Assembly (NCBI RefSeq): GCF_003014595.1
Contig: NZ_PYGK01000024.1
Location: 1-64,000 of the forward strand
From: Chitinophaga ginsengisoli
Lineage (GTDB): Bacteria; Bacteroidota; Bacteroidia; Chitinophagales; Chitinophagaceae
Direction: 5' to 3'
DNA length: 64,000 nt
Program-made: the position numbers and the translations under genes
Shown: positions 1 through 9,091 of the stretch, in pieces
How the letters are laid out: each line of letters opens with the position of its first letter
Numbering within the stretch: position 1 is the first letter of the stretch
Notes under the pieces: generated by a model
The model's input: only the letters and a program-made list of their open reading frames with translations
The model's database searches: none
Told to the model about the DNA's origin: nothing

Positions 1-166
1 CAGTGATTGCCTTATATGCGGTTTCTGTTCGTCAGACCGGGATTTTGCCGCCGACTTCCTTCAGATTCCACCTCACGGTGGACACCCTTGTCTTGAGCTA
101 GCGATTCCTACTATCAAGGCTCGCGGAGGACTTACACCTCCTAGTTTATGAACATGCCAGGCGCAC
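1..166 (-). mobile_element. Group II intron, class C, 5' end (partial)
   Basis: Read on the minus strand from 166, the sequence starts GTGCGCCTGGCATG and continues into blocks typical of class C (IIC) intron domain I, such as CAAGGGTGTCC, GTGGAATCTGAAGGAAG and GGTCTGACGAACA. These resemble the Oceanobacillus iheyensis intron as I remember it. The rest of the ribozyme and any reverse transcriptase or maturase gene lie outside the window. The 5' exon is a hairpin (174-191) followed by TTTTGTT, which is the kind of terminator-like target class C introns prefer. The 5' boundary is well supported; whether the element is complete or mobile cannot be seen. Confidence 0.8.
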
Positions 167-172
167 AACAAA

Positions 173-457
173 ACGGCTCCTAATGGAGCCGATTGATGTT
201 TTGTTAAATGTATTTATCGTGATTCATTCGCGTCAATAGGACTCCGGTAGGAGCACCCCGCGCTACAAACGAAACGGCTCCTAACGGAGCCGATTGATGT
301 TTTGTTAAATATATTTATCGTGATTCATTCGCGTCAATAGGACTCCGGTAGGAGCACCCCGCGCTACAAACGAAACGGCTCCTAACGGAGCCGATTGATG
401 TTTTGTTAAATATATTTATCGTGATTCATTCGCGTCAATAGGACTCCGGTAGGAGTC
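173..457. repeat. Three tandem copies of a 101-bp repeat
   Basis: Copies begin at about 173, 274 and 375, giving an exact period of 101 bp. Each holds the hairpin CGGCTCC-TAAC-GGAGCCG, an AT-rich middle and GGACTCCGGTAGGAG. Copies 2 and 3 are almost identical; copy 1 differs in the loop (TAAT) and in a few AT-rich positions. The third copy departs from the unit at 457. Copy 1 is interrupted on its left by the group II intron. No ORF is carried. The array lies downstream of guaD on the minus strand, so the hairpins may act as weak terminators for it. Confidence 0.9.
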
Positions 458-548
458 CCGTTGTTTGTAGCGCGGGTTTCAACCCCAAACCATTATTTGT
501 AGCGCGGGTTTCAACCCCGAACCATTATTTGTAATACGGGTTCGCCCC
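441..548. repeat. Short GGACTCC hairpin and 32-bp direct repeats
   Basis: A GGACTCC/GGAGTCC hairpin (441-458) is followed by TTTGTAGCGCGGGTTTCAAC-type units at 464-495 and 496-527 and a degraded third unit at 528-548. Each unit holds a small CGGG/CCCG foldback. The same hairpin plus TTTGTAGC order recurs at 15387-15440, so this is a dispersed intergenic repeat rather than a gene part. Confidence 0.8.
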
Positions 549-557
549 GGCCCTATA

Positions 558-1037
558 TCAATACAAGGTCCTATCCCCTTTTATCTGCCAATCCTTAAAC
601 ACCGCCAACGCCGCATCAGACGGGAACGCAATAAACGGGATCTTTTTATCTTCGTGGGGTACACTTATCTCCTGGTAAATGAAGGAGTCATCAAAATCAA
701 TAGCGGCAGCATCCTCTTTGGTATTGGCAAAATAAACGCGCTGAGGCCTTGCCCAGTAAATAGCACCCAGGCACATCGGACAGGGTTCACAGGATGTATA
801 GATCTCACAGTCATGCAGCTGGAAAGTACCTAATCGGGTGCAGGCATCCCGGATGGCCATCACTTCAGCATGGGCAGTAGGGTCATTGTGGGATAATACC
901 TGATTCCAGCCCCTGCCAACAATCTCTTCCCCTCTCACGACGATAGCCCCGAAAGGTCCACCTTCGCCGTTCTCCATTCCCTGCCGGGAGAGGTCTACCG
1001 CTATCTGCATAAACCGCTTTTCTCGTTCTCCGATCAT
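558..1037 (-). CDS. guaD: Guanine deaminase (cytidine deaminase fold)
   Basis: A 159-residue cytosolic zinc enzyme expected to convert guanine to xanthine and ammonia in purine salvage. Zinc ligands are visible as HAE at residues 56-58 and PCPMC at 85-89 (Cys86, Cys89). The flanking sequence (GPFGA, NDPTAHAEV, CEPCPMCLGAIYWARP, FDDSFIY) and the C-terminal KDWQIKGDRTLY layout match Bacillus GuaD better than the tRNA adenosine deaminase TadA. The length is normal for the family. The ATG at 1037 is the only good start. It is a single gene; its 3' side runs into the tandem repeats and the group II intron. A more general nucleoside deaminase is the main alternative. Confidence 0.85.
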   Translation of the reverse strand: MIGEREKRFMQIAVDLSRQGMENGEGGPFGAIVVRGEEIVGRGWNQVLSHNDPTAHAEVMAIRDACTRLGTFQLHDCEIYTSCEPCPMCLGAIYWARPQRVYFANTKEDAAAIDFDDSFIYQEISVPHEDKKIPFIAFPSDAALAVFKDWQIKGDRTLY

Positions 1038-1147
1038 AAGATGCTTTTCATTGTTATTTTAAACAGTCCGCCAGCGTAATGGCATCTGGCGGAAAGATTT
1101 CGTGCCTCTCAAAAGTACGCAAAATTGACGCGCCTCCCTTACAGCAT

Positions 1148-1177
1148 AAAAAAACCCGGATAAAGAATTATCCGGGT
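1148..1177 (-). terminator. Rho-independent terminator of clpB
   Basis: On the minus strand a 9-bp stem, ACCCGGATA/TATCCGGGT (1154-1177), is followed by a run of T. It lies about 50 bp past the clpB stop codon. Confidence 0.85.
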
Positions 1178-1226
1178 ATTCGTAACTGTATATCGTCGTA
1201 TTTGAATATAAAGTATTTCTATGCAC

Positions 1227-3851
1227 TTATGCGTTCACAGCATGATGATTGTTATTGTTCCTTATCACCACCACTCCATCGAATACATCTATCAATACTG
1301 GTTTGCTTTTATCAATATCCCCTGCCAGGATCTTTTTACTCAGCAGGTTAATGATCTCTTTCTGTATTAACCGTTTCAGCGGTCTTGCCCCAAACTGTGG
1401 GTCGTAACCCTGGGTGGCAAGATACTCCATCGCATAGTCAGAGAATTCCAATATCATGCCATTTTGTGCAACCAGGTCCTTCAACTGCTGTAACTGGATG
1501 TTAATTATTCCCTTAATTTCATTGCGCAGCAATGGCTGGAACATAATCACTTCGTCTATGCGGTTCAGGAACTCCGGCCGGATGGTCTGCTTCAGAAGAG
1601 ACATCACTTCGGCTTTGGTAGCGTCTACCACGTCCTCACGGTTCTTTTCATCTATCCTTTCAAAATTCTCCTGGATGATCTGGCTACCCATGTTGCTGGT
1701 CATGATGATAATGGTGTTCTTAAAGTTCACCACACGGCCCTTATTATCTGTCAGCCGTCCATCGTCCAGTACCTGTAATAAAATGTTAAAAGTATCCGGA
1801 TGCGCTTTTTCTATCTCGTCCAGGAGCACTACGGAATAAGGTTTACGCCTTACTGCTTCTGTCAGCTGTCCACCCTCATCATAACCTACATATCCCGGAG
1901 GTGCACCTATGAGGCGACTCACTGCATGTTTCTCCTGGTATTCACTCATGTCGATACGCGTCATCATGGAATCGTCGTCAAACAGGTACTCTGCCAATGC
2001 TTTGGCCAGTTCTGTCTTACCAACACCGGTAGTACCCAGGAATATAAAGGAACCGATAGGACGTTTAGGGTCCTGTAATCCGGCCCTGCTTCTGCGGATG
2101 GCATCAGATACTGCGATAATCGCTTCTTCCTGTCCTACCACTCTTCTATGCAGTTCGTCTTCCAGGTGCAGCAGTTTATCCCTTTCGCTCTGCATCATTC
2201 TTGATACCGGAATACCGGTCGCCTTGGCCACGTTTTCCGCAATATCTTCCGCGTCTACTTCTTCTTTCAACAGTCGCTTATGGTCTGAGGATATATCATT
2301 CAGTTCTTTTGTATAGCGGGCGATCAGTTCTTCCTGTTCTTTTACCTTTCCGTAGCGGATCTCTGCTACCCTGCCATACTCCCCGTTACGTTCCGCCTGT
2401 TCAGCTTCCAGTTTCAGGTTTTCTATGGATGCTTTGGCATTCTGCAGTTTATCCACAATTTCCTTTTCTGCCTGCCATTTGGCTTTGAATGTGCTGCGTT
2501 GCTCACCCAGTCTGGCTATCTCTTCATTCAGTTCACGCAGTTTATCTTCGTCATTCTCACGTTTGATGGCCTCTCTTTCTATCTCAAGTTGTCTGATGCG
2601 GCGTTCCAGTTCATCCAGTTCTTCCGGCATGGAGTTCATTTCCAGGCGAAGTTTAGCTGCGCTTTCATCTATCAGGTCAATGGCCTTATCGGGCAGGAAA
2701 CGGTCGGTAATGTATCGGTTAGACAGTTCTACCGCTGCAATGATCGCTTCATCTTTTATCAGCACATGGTGATGGCTTTCGTAACGTTCCTTCAGACCAC
2801 GGAGGATGGATATAGCATCTTCCACAGTAGGCTCGTCTACCATTACCTTCTGGAAACGGCGTTCCAGTGCTTTATCTTTCTCAAAATATTTCTGGTATTC
2901 GTTCAGGGTGGTAGCACCGATAGCACGAAGCTCACCACGCGCCAGTGCAGGCTTCAGGATGTTCGCAGCGTCCATTGCTCCTTCCATAGCGCCCGCACCC
3001 ACCAGGGTATGGATCTCGTCTATGAAGAGGATCAGTTGTCCTTCACTCTCGGTCACTTCCTTGATCACCGCTTTCAATCTTTCTTCGAATTCGCCCCTAT
3101 ACTTCGCACCTGCCATTAATGCACCCATATCGAGGGCATAGATGGTTTTGCTCCGCAGATTCTCAGGAACGTCACCATTGATAATACGGTGTGCCAGCCC
3201 TTCCACTATAGCTGTCTTACCTACACCCGGTTCACCCACGAGGATCGGGTTGTTTTTAGAACGGCGGGAAAGAATGTGCAGTGTTCTGCGGATCTCTTCA
3301 TCACGGCCGATCACCGGGTCCAGTTTACCCGCTCTTGCCAGCTCATTTAGGTTCTTTGCGTACTTCTGCAGGGAATTATACTGGGTATCAGCTGTCTGTG
3401 AATTTACTGTGCTACCCTTGCGTAATTCCAGGATCGCGGCCTTTAAGCCTTTTTCTGTTACACCTGCATCTTTCAGCAGTTTGGCAGTATCATCACTACC
3501 ACCGAGTAATCCCAGTAGCAGGTGTTCTACACTGACAAATTCATCTTTAAACTCTTTGATGCTGGCGCCAGCTCTCAGCATGGCATTGTTGGCATCCCGG
3601 CTTAACACCTGTCCGCCTTCCCCACCAGCAACACGGGGATATTTCTTTATTTGTTCTTCCAGTCTCGACGACAGGAAGTTGGTATTTACATTATTTTTCT
3701 TCAACAGATAGTCTATTGCACTTTCCTGATCGTCCAGCAACGCCTTCAGCAAATGCCCCGTTTCAATGGCCTGTTGCTGTCCATTGAAGGCTAATTGCTG
3801 CGCCTGTTGCAGTATCTCCTGTGATTTAATAGTGAAATTATTCAGATTCAT
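1227..3851 (-). CDS. clpB: ATP-dependent disaggregase ClpB
   Basis: A full-length 874-residue Hsp100 chaperone that works with DnaK to pull proteins out of aggregates in the cytosol. Domains in order: two Clp-N repeats (about 1-145), AAA+ module 1 with Walker A GEPGVGKT near residue 207, the coiled-coil middle domain (about 400-530), AAA+ module 2 with Walker A GTTGVGKT near residue 604, and a small C-terminal D2 domain. The long middle domain separates it from ClpA and ClpC. An internal ATG that would give the short ClpB form was not assessed. The gene is transcribed alone and ends at a strong terminator. I saw no recognisable heat-shock operator in the 155 bp upstream. Confidence 0.97.
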   Translation of the reverse strand: MNLNNFTIKSQEILQQAQQLAFNGQQQAIETGHLLKALLDDQESAIDYLLKKNNVNTNFLSSRLEEQIKKYPRVAGGEGGQVLSRDANNAMLRAGASIKEFKDEFVSVEHLLLGLLGGSDDTAKLLKDAGVTEKGLKAAILELRKGSTVNSQTADTQYNSLQKYAKNLNELARAGKLDPVIGRDEEIRRTLHILSRRSKNNPILVGEPGVGKTAIVEGLAHRIINGDVPENLRSKTIYALDMGALMAGAKYRGEFEERLKAVIKEVTESEGQLILFIDEIHTLVGAGAMEGAMDAANILKPALARGELRAIGATTLNEYQKYFEKDKALERRFQKVMVDEPTVEDAISILRGLKERYESHHHVLIKDEAIIAAVELSNRYITDRFLPDKAIDLIDESAAKLRLEMNSMPEELDELERRIRQLEIEREAIKRENDEDKLRELNEEIARLGEQRSTFKAKWQAEKEIVDKLQNAKASIENLKLEAEQAERNGEYGRVAEIRYGKVKEQEELIARYTKELNDISSDHKRLLKEEVDAEDIAENVAKATGIPVSRMMQSERDKLLHLEDELHRRVVGQEEAIIAVSDAIRRSRAGLQDPKRPIGSFIFLGTTGVGKTELAKALAEYLFDDDSMMTRIDMSEYQEKHAVSRLIGAPPGYVGYDEGGQLTEAVRRKPYSVVLLDEIEKAHPDTFNILLQVLDDGRLTDNKGRVVNFKNTIIIMTSNMGSQIIQENFERIDEKNREDVVDATKAEVMSLLKQTIRPEFLNRIDEVIMFQPLLRNEIKGIINIQLQQLKDLVAQNGMILEFSDYAMEYLATQGYDPQFGARPLKRLIQKEIINLLSKKILAGDIDKSKPVLIDVFDGVVVIRNNNNHHAVNA

Positions 3852-3957
3852 ATTCAGTTAGTTTTCTCCTTTTAACGCTATCTACTAAAACGTCTTTAAG
3901 AGAACAACAAAACATGCTCCAAGGTTAACAAAGGAGGCAATTTGGCAGAAATAACAG

Positions 3958-3990
3958 TACCGGACTGCTCTTTTTACAGCTTTTCCGGTA
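3958..3990 (-). terminator. Possible weak terminator or inverted repeat
   Basis: TACCGGA and TCCGGTA form a 7-bp stem with a 19-nt loop in the gap after the transglutaminase gene (minus strand). GTACCGGACTGC also occurs here as a direct repeat. No T run follows on the minus strand, so the role is uncertain. Confidence 0.35.
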
Positions 3991-4006
3991 CCGGACTGCA
4001 ATTATT

Positions 4007-5935
4007 TCATTTTTTGACCAATACGATCCTGGCTCTGTCGGCTTTATACATGCCATTATAGAACTTCTCCAGTTCCGGAAAAGCGGAAGCCGGGTAAGAT
4101 CCTCCTTTATGATCTATCGAACGGATATAGGTAATCACGTTGCCGTCTACTGCCACTTTCGAAGCGTAGCTGCCGAACATGCTTTGCAAGGTGACTGGCT
4201 GAGGCATGGCCTCCGGCGTATATCCTTCAGGGATCGTGATCTTTACTGTATCTACATCCCGGTAAGCATCGTTTAGGTATATCTCCGATTTACGGGCAGT
4301 ATCCGCTGTCAGGCGCCTGCCTGTTTTAGTCAGCAGATTGGGTTCCAGGAACATACGTCTACCCGTAACAGTGGCATAGCTATGGGCAGCGATCTCCAGG
4401 TGTTCATCAACGGCGGGCAGCGACGCTTTCAGCTGCTTACATTCATAACCGCTCACGTCATAACTGGGGAAATAGCCGGCCTGTTTCAGGAGTTCCAGCA
4501 TCCGCTCCCTGGTAAGTGTATTCAGCATGCCATGCAGATCGTCCTGCTGCAGACCTGTATAACGTGTATCGGCCTTCAGGGTCATATCGCCTGTTTCTAC
4601 AATCGTGGCATTCACGTGGCGTATCTGTTGATTCTGTTCCATAGTGTACACCGGCGTGTGGACCAGCTTACTCCCGGTTTCATCCACAAACAGTACAGGC
4701 CTGTCGGCAGTAAAGCCACTTAGGTATCCGGCTGGCAGAGAGCTACTGGTACATTCCAGCCAGGTGCTGTCTTTTGTGCCAGGTACACAAACAATGACGT
4801 GGTTGAAACGGGGGGATGGAAAACTTGCCTCCGTCACATCTTTAGCATTGTCGCCGGCATACACAAGTACACAAGAGGCCTTTATGCCGGCTTCCTTCAG
4901 CAGGGCGCACATATAATTGGAGAGCGCTTTACAGTCCCCATATCCCTTCGTGGCCACATAATTGGCATCAAAGGTCTGCCACCCACCAATACCCAGCTGG
5001 ACGCTGATATACCTGGTATGTTCCTGCAGATACTTATAAAGCTTTGTGATCTTCTCCTCCCGGCTCAGGCCATCTGTTAGCTGATGGACAATTTGCTTCA
5101 CACTCTCTGGCAACTGATCCCTTCCCTGATTCAAGATGTAAGAAAAATTACCAAACTCCTCCCAGGTATTCATTGACCCTTTGTACTGCTGCATTTCGAA
5201 AATAGCAGGCGCCAGCAGTACGGTGGTAGTACGTTTGTACCATCTTGGAGCATAGGGCTCGTCCGCCATAGCGTGCATATTTTTTACCTCCCAGGTGTAA
5301 GTTTTGTTATCACCATCATTGGTCAGTACCGGCTCTCCCTTATAGTTGAAATTGCGGTAACGTACCACATAATCCTTCGGGGCAGTCACCACCAGCTTAC
5401 TCTCCTGCACCGCATAAGATGCGGCTTCCTGCGGCACCCAGTAAGGCAGGTAATAGGAGTGGTTGTATCGTACCTCTGTTTCATACTCCACTGTATGCGG
5501 GTAGACCTTGTAGTAGAACGAATGCTGTTTATACCTGTCATCCGTCATCAGATCACTACCCACGCCGCTCATATCCTGTATCTCACTTTGTTTCAGCTTT
5601 TTTAGCGGCATTCCCGCTTCATCATACAGGGTTCCCTTAATATAGCGGAGATCTGTCAGTTTATCATACCCCTCCGTCACATGTGCATACTTCTCCCCCT
5701 CTGCATCCAAAACGGTAATGACTATATGCGTGGTCACCCTTACGTCCCGCGGATCATTGATCTTAACGCTCACCTCTTCCGCCCGCACCACAATATGTGC
5801 GTTCTTCTTCAGTGAATCAGGGATCATAGATGCCGGATAAACCGGGTCACCTGCAAATACGGGTGTCAGGAAGAACAGGAAACATACGCAGCAACAGATA
5901 GCGGCTGCATACTTCTTTATGATGTAGGTTAGCAT
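4007..5935 (-). CDS. Exported DUF3857/transglutaminase-like protein
   Basis: A 642-residue protein with an N-terminal signal sequence (hydrophobic CCVCFLFFLTPVFAG), a DUF3857 beta-rich domain (about 40-230) and a transglutaminase-like core. The core keeps Cys in YGDCKALS (near residue 332), His in FNHVI (near 378) and an acidic position in WLECT, so it may be catalytically active. The natural substrate is unknown; these cysteine-protease-fold domains can act on amide bonds. It is the downstream gene of a two-gene unit, starting 2 bp after the stop of the paralogue at 5938-7959. Family assignment is good; function is open. Confidence 0.8.
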   Translation of the reverse strand: MLTYIIKKYAAAICCCVCFLFFLTPVFAGDPVYPASMIPDSLKKNAHIVVRAEEVSVKINDPRDVRVTTHIVITVLDAEGEKYAHVTEGYDKLTDLRYIKGTLYDEAGMPLKKLKQSEIQDMSGVGSDLMTDDRYKQHSFYYKVYPHTVEYETEVRYNHSYYLPYWVPQEAASYAVQESKLVVTAPKDYVVRYRNFNYKGEPVLTNDGDNKTYTWEVKNMHAMADEPYAPRWYKRTTTVLLAPAIFEMQQYKGSMNTWEEFGNFSYILNQGRDQLPESVKQIVHQLTDGLSREEKITKLYKYLQEHTRYISVQLGIGGWQTFDANYVATKGYGDCKALSNYMCALLKEAGIKASCVLVYAGDNAKDVTEASFPSPRFNHVIVCVPGTKDSTWLECTSSSLPAGYLSGFTADRPVLFVDETGSKLVHTPVYTMEQNQQIRHVNATIVETGDMTLKADTRYTGLQQDDLHGMLNTLTRERMLELLKQAGYFPSYDVSGYECKQLKASLPAVDEHLEIAAHSYATVTGRRMFLEPNLLTKTGRRLTADTARKSEIYLNDAYRDVDTVKITIPEGYTPEAMPQPVTLQSMFGSYASKVAVDGNVITYIRSIDHKGGSYPASAFPELEKFYNGMYKADRARIVLVKK

Positions 5936-5937
5936 GT

Positions 5938-7959
5938 TTAGCTTTTTCTTTTGAGGACGATTTGTTCTGATTGCTTCTTTACAATCATATCAAAGAATTC
6001 ACGCAATGAATTGTATTCATCCGGCGCGAATACAGCCCTGTTCAGTTTTATTCTTGAACGGAACTGTATGGAACTCTCATTCTGTTGTATGAGATACTGG
6101 AATACACCTTCGTTTTCATTGAATTTCACCATGGCTGATTTAGGAATTTCTTCCACTACATATCCATCAGGGATCGTCAGGTTCAGCGTATAAGTCTCAT
6201 CCATTACACATGGCATCTCAACCGGGTATCTGCGTTCCTGTGAACGGAAGGGATTTTTATGCATTGCCTCTGTAAATAAAGGATTGAGGTAGATCATGCC
6301 GGCATCATCTGCCTTCATTTCAAAATCATACTTCAATTTCAATACTTCTTCATTATCATCCAGGTTCTCCAGCTCTACACCGCTGATAACAGTTTCCGTG
6401 GCGAAGTCTTTTTCTTTTCCTTTAAAATAGGCGTCTTTACCCTTATCCTTTATAGAAGAACGCATCGCGCAGGATTCAAAATAGGTAGGATATTGCTGTA
6501 TGCTTCCTTTCAGACTGCCGCCTTCTCCCCCCATCAGCATTACAAAAGTATTCTTCTGTTCCAGCAGATCATCGGGATTGAAATATACAGGCACTGATTC
6601 TGCCGTCAACATCCTTGCGTGACCGTTATAGCAGGAAATGTCTACTCTGCCAAAACCCAGATAAGGGCGGGAAGCATCCAGGAAATAAGTCAGTGTATCC
6701 ACTGTAATGGCCGCCATCGTATAGTTAAAACGGGATCTGAGCGGGTATAGCTCATGCGTAAAGCCATGATTACGGGTACTGAGTACTACAGGATCGGCAT
6801 TCAACTTTGCACGACGTAACATCGCTATCAGCAGCAGATTAATGTCTGCTACACTACCGTTATGAGAAGAAAAAACCGTTTTTAATGGTTTACTGAGATA
6901 TAAGCCGTAATGATCTGTGCAGGTAAAGTTATTTCTCACATAGTTATAAATACGGCGCGCCTTGGCGGTATCATCTTTCAGGCCATCCGTCAGCTCGTCT
7001 ACTATATCTCCCAGGTAACCGTTATTCTTACTCAGATCTGCACCGAAGTCCTCATCTTTGTTCAGCTCTTCTGAGAATTTCTGCCAGTTACCCATGATCG
7101 GTTTTACAGGCGACTCCGGATACTTGATGGCAGACAACTGGAATTCTATCCTCGTAATATGGTTCCTCAGGGAGGTGGTATAACTCTCTTCCCTCAGGGC
7201 TGGTATATCTTTGGCCGTCCATACGTTCTTTACCGTATTGGCAGAAAAACTGCCATGCTGGGAAGCGCTCGTCGGACCATTAGATTCATATGTTATATTA
7301 TAGGTCTGTCTGTCAACAGTTGTTTTTACAGTCAGCATGCTGTTGATATCCTGTTTCAGGAAAACGTAGTCGTATATCTCCGGAATAGTAACGCTGTACT
7401 CACTGAGCAGACAGGGATACTCATCCTGGAAATTCCAGGGTTGCAGGTTAAAGTTAAACGGAGAAGTGACCGAATAGGTATACTCGATGATCGTTCCCTC
7501 TTTTACCCCAGGAACGGTAAACTTCTTCAAAATGTGGTTCTTGTCATACTTATCGGTAAAGACACTTTTACTCTCCATTTTTGTTTCTACCACCTGGCCG
7601 TTTTCCAGGTTGTAGGCCACTGCCTTGAGGTTCACCAGTTTCTCCTCCATCTGACCAGAGATATAAAGAGGAATTTCATCGGAAGCAGCGTCGTAACCGT
7701 TCTTATCCACGACCTTTATTCTCTTAAATCGCTTATAAGACAGCTCAAAATGATCTCTTTCCACCTGGAATTCTGAAGAGCCGATGTCAGCGAGAATCAC
7801 CGCATGTGCAGAAGTATCTTTTTCAAATGATGTCGGAGCGAAATCCTCCGGACTGATTTTCCCGAATTTGACCTTGTCCCTGGTCTGAGAAAATGTTGTA
7901 AGTGCAAACAAGCATGCAGCCGCCAGCTGCAGGGGGAATACAATAGATCTGCTACGCAT
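5938..7959 (-). CDS. Exported DUF3857/transglutaminase-like protein, catalytic residues lost
   Basis: A 673-residue paralogue of the next gene, with a signal peptide (residues 1-25, ending FSQT), DUF3857 and a transglutaminase-like core. Where the family has GDC it reads NGSVADINLLL (367-377), with no cysteine. The histidine position reads FNY (411-413). Only the Asp in YFLDAS remains. It is therefore probably a non-enzymatic partner or scaffold. I chose the ATG at 7959 because it gives a clean signal peptide; a TTG 54 bp upstream would put extra residues before it. It is cotranscribed with the likely active paralogue and divergent from queG. Confidence 0.75.
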   Translation of the reverse strand: MRSRSIVFPLQLAAACLFALTTFSQTRDKVKFGKISPEDFAPTSFEKDTSAHAVILADIGSSEFQVERDHFELSYKRFKRIKVVDKNGYDAASDEIPLYISGQMEEKLVNLKAVAYNLENGQVVETKMESKSVFTDKYDKNHILKKFTVPGVKEGTIIEYTYSVTSPFNFNLQPWNFQDEYPCLLSEYSVTIPEIYDYVFLKQDINSMLTVKTTVDRQTYNITYESNGPTSASQHGSFSANTVKNVWTAKDIPALREESYTTSLRNHITRIEFQLSAIKYPESPVKPIMGNWQKFSEELNKDEDFGADLSKNNGYLGDIVDELTDGLKDDTAKARRIYNYVRNNFTCTDHYGLYLSKPLKTVFSSHNGSVADINLLLIAMLRRAKLNADPVVLSTRNHGFTHELYPLRSRFNYTMAAITVDTLTYFLDASRPYLGFGRVDISCYNGHARMLTAESVPVYFNPDDLLEQKNTFVMLMGGEGGSLKGSIQQYPTYFESCAMRSSIKDKGKDAYFKGKEKDFATETVISGVELENLDDNEEVLKLKYDFEMKADDAGMIYLNPLFTEAMHKNPFRSQERRYPVEMPCVMDETYTLNLTIPDGYVVEEIPKSAMVKFNENEGVFQYLIQQNESSIQFRSRIKLNRAVFAPDEYNSLREFFDMIVKKQSEQIVLKRKS

Positions 7960-8033
7960 ACAGGATATAAGGATTATTTTGGGGATGAAGGTAAGGGAAA
8001 AACCGTATTCCAACTCTTGCTATAGCAAACTTT

Positions 8034-8041
8034 TATTTTTG
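8034..8041 (+). promoter_or_regulatory. Candidate -7 promoter element for queG
   Basis: TATTTTTG fits the Bacteroidota -7 consensus TAnnTTTG and lies 18 bp before the chosen queG ATG. A TTG occurs upstream at 8017, but the spacing is shorter than usual, so this is a modest call. Confidence 0.35.
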
Positions 8042-8059
8042 TGTAACTTGCACTCTCTC

Positions 8060-8986
8060 ATGGAACTTGCAGCAAAATATACGGCATTTATCAAGCAGCA
8101 CGCGGCTGATCTGGGCTTTGACCATTGTGGCATAGCGAAGGCGGTGCAGCTCGATGATGACGCCCGCCGGCTCGAACAGTGGCTGCATAAAGGGATGCAT
8201 GGCTCTATGCATTACATGGAGAATCATTTTGATAAACGTATTGATCCCAGGAAGCTGGTGGATAATGCCCAATCGGTCATCACGCTGTTATTGAACTACT
8301 ACCCCGACCAGCAGCAGCAGCCGGAAGCGCCGAAGATCTCCAAATATGCCTACGGACAGGACTATCACGAGGTCATCAAAGGTAAACTCAACACCCTGCT
8401 GGCCCGTATGCAGGAAGCATTCGGAGCCGTCAGCGGACGAGGCTTTGTAGACTCCGCCCCGGTACTGGAAAGAAGCTGGGCGCAGCGTAGTGGTCTGGGT
8501 TGGTTGGGTAAGAACGGTAACCTCATTCATAAACAGGCGGGTTCCTTCTTTTTTATCGCCACCCTCATTACCGATCTGGCCCTGGAATACGACAGCCCGG
8601 TGGGTGACTATTGCGGCTCCTGCACCCGTTGCCTGGATGCCTGCCCTACGGGTGCACTGGTGGCCCCCGGCGTCGTTGACGGTAGTCGCTGTATCTCCTA
8701 TTTCACCATCGAACTAAAAGAATTGCTGATCCCTGAAAACATGCAGGGTCAGTTTGATAACTGGATGTTCGGCTGTGATGTGTGCCAGGATGTTTGTCCC
8801 TGGAACCGCTTTTCCAAACCTAATCAGACCGTTGAATTTACCCCGATCCCTGAGATCCTCAACTTCAGCACGAAGGATTGGGAAGAACTGACAGAAGAGG
8901 AATTTAAGAAGATCTTCCGCCGTTCTCCCATGAAACGATCAAAATATGCCGGCATCCGCAGAAATTTGCGTTTTATTAACGGATGA
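8060..8986 (+). CDS. queG: Epoxyqueuosine reductase QueG
   Basis: A 308-residue cobalamin-dependent iron-sulfur enzyme that reduces epoxyqueuosine to queuosine in tRNA, the last step of queuosine synthesis. Visible are the N-terminal DUF1730 part (GFDHCGIAKA) and the central GRGFVDSAPVLERSWAQ and GLGWLGKNGNL motifs. Two 4Fe-4S sites follow: CGSCTRCLDACP (near residue 185) and CDVCQDVCPW (near 239). The ATG at 8060 is preferred: it starts MELAAKYT as in relatives, while the TTG at 7979 adds a tail without family similarity. It is a single gene, divergent from the transglutaminase-like pair. Confidence 0.95.
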   Translation: MELAAKYTAFIKQHAADLGFDHCGIAKAVQLDDDARRLEQWLHKGMHGSMHYMENHFDKRIDPRKLVDNAQSVITLLLNYYPDQQQQPEAPKISKYAYGQDYHEVIKGKLNTLLARMQEAFGAVSGRGFVDSAPVLERSWAQRSGLGWLGKNGNLIHKQAGSFFFIATLITDLALEYDSPVGDYCGSCTRCLDACPTGALVAPGVVDGSRCISYFTIELKELLIPENMQGQFDNWMFGCDVCQDVCPWNRFSKPNQTVEFTPIPEILNFSTKDWEELTEEEFKKIFRRSPMKRSKYAGIRRNLRFING

Positions 8987-9091
8987 GGTTATTGGCTTTT
9001 TATTCTTTTTACGTACATTGTTACAACTCGAATTGCCAACTACTATTCCATCACCTATCTGCAAAAGGGAGTGCTATAAAGTTTCTGTTTT

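Noticed and set aside
173..457. Possible CRISPR array
   Set aside because: The whole 101-bp unit repeats without variable spacers, and no cas gene is present.
1800..3711. Long plus-strand frames opposite clpB
   Set aside because: They are shadows of the clpB coding strand; clpB is unambiguous and the shadow peptides are low-complexity.
7960..8013. Upstream TTG start for the 5938-7959 gene
   Set aside because: It would place 18 extra residues before a clean signal peptide and run into the queG promoter region.
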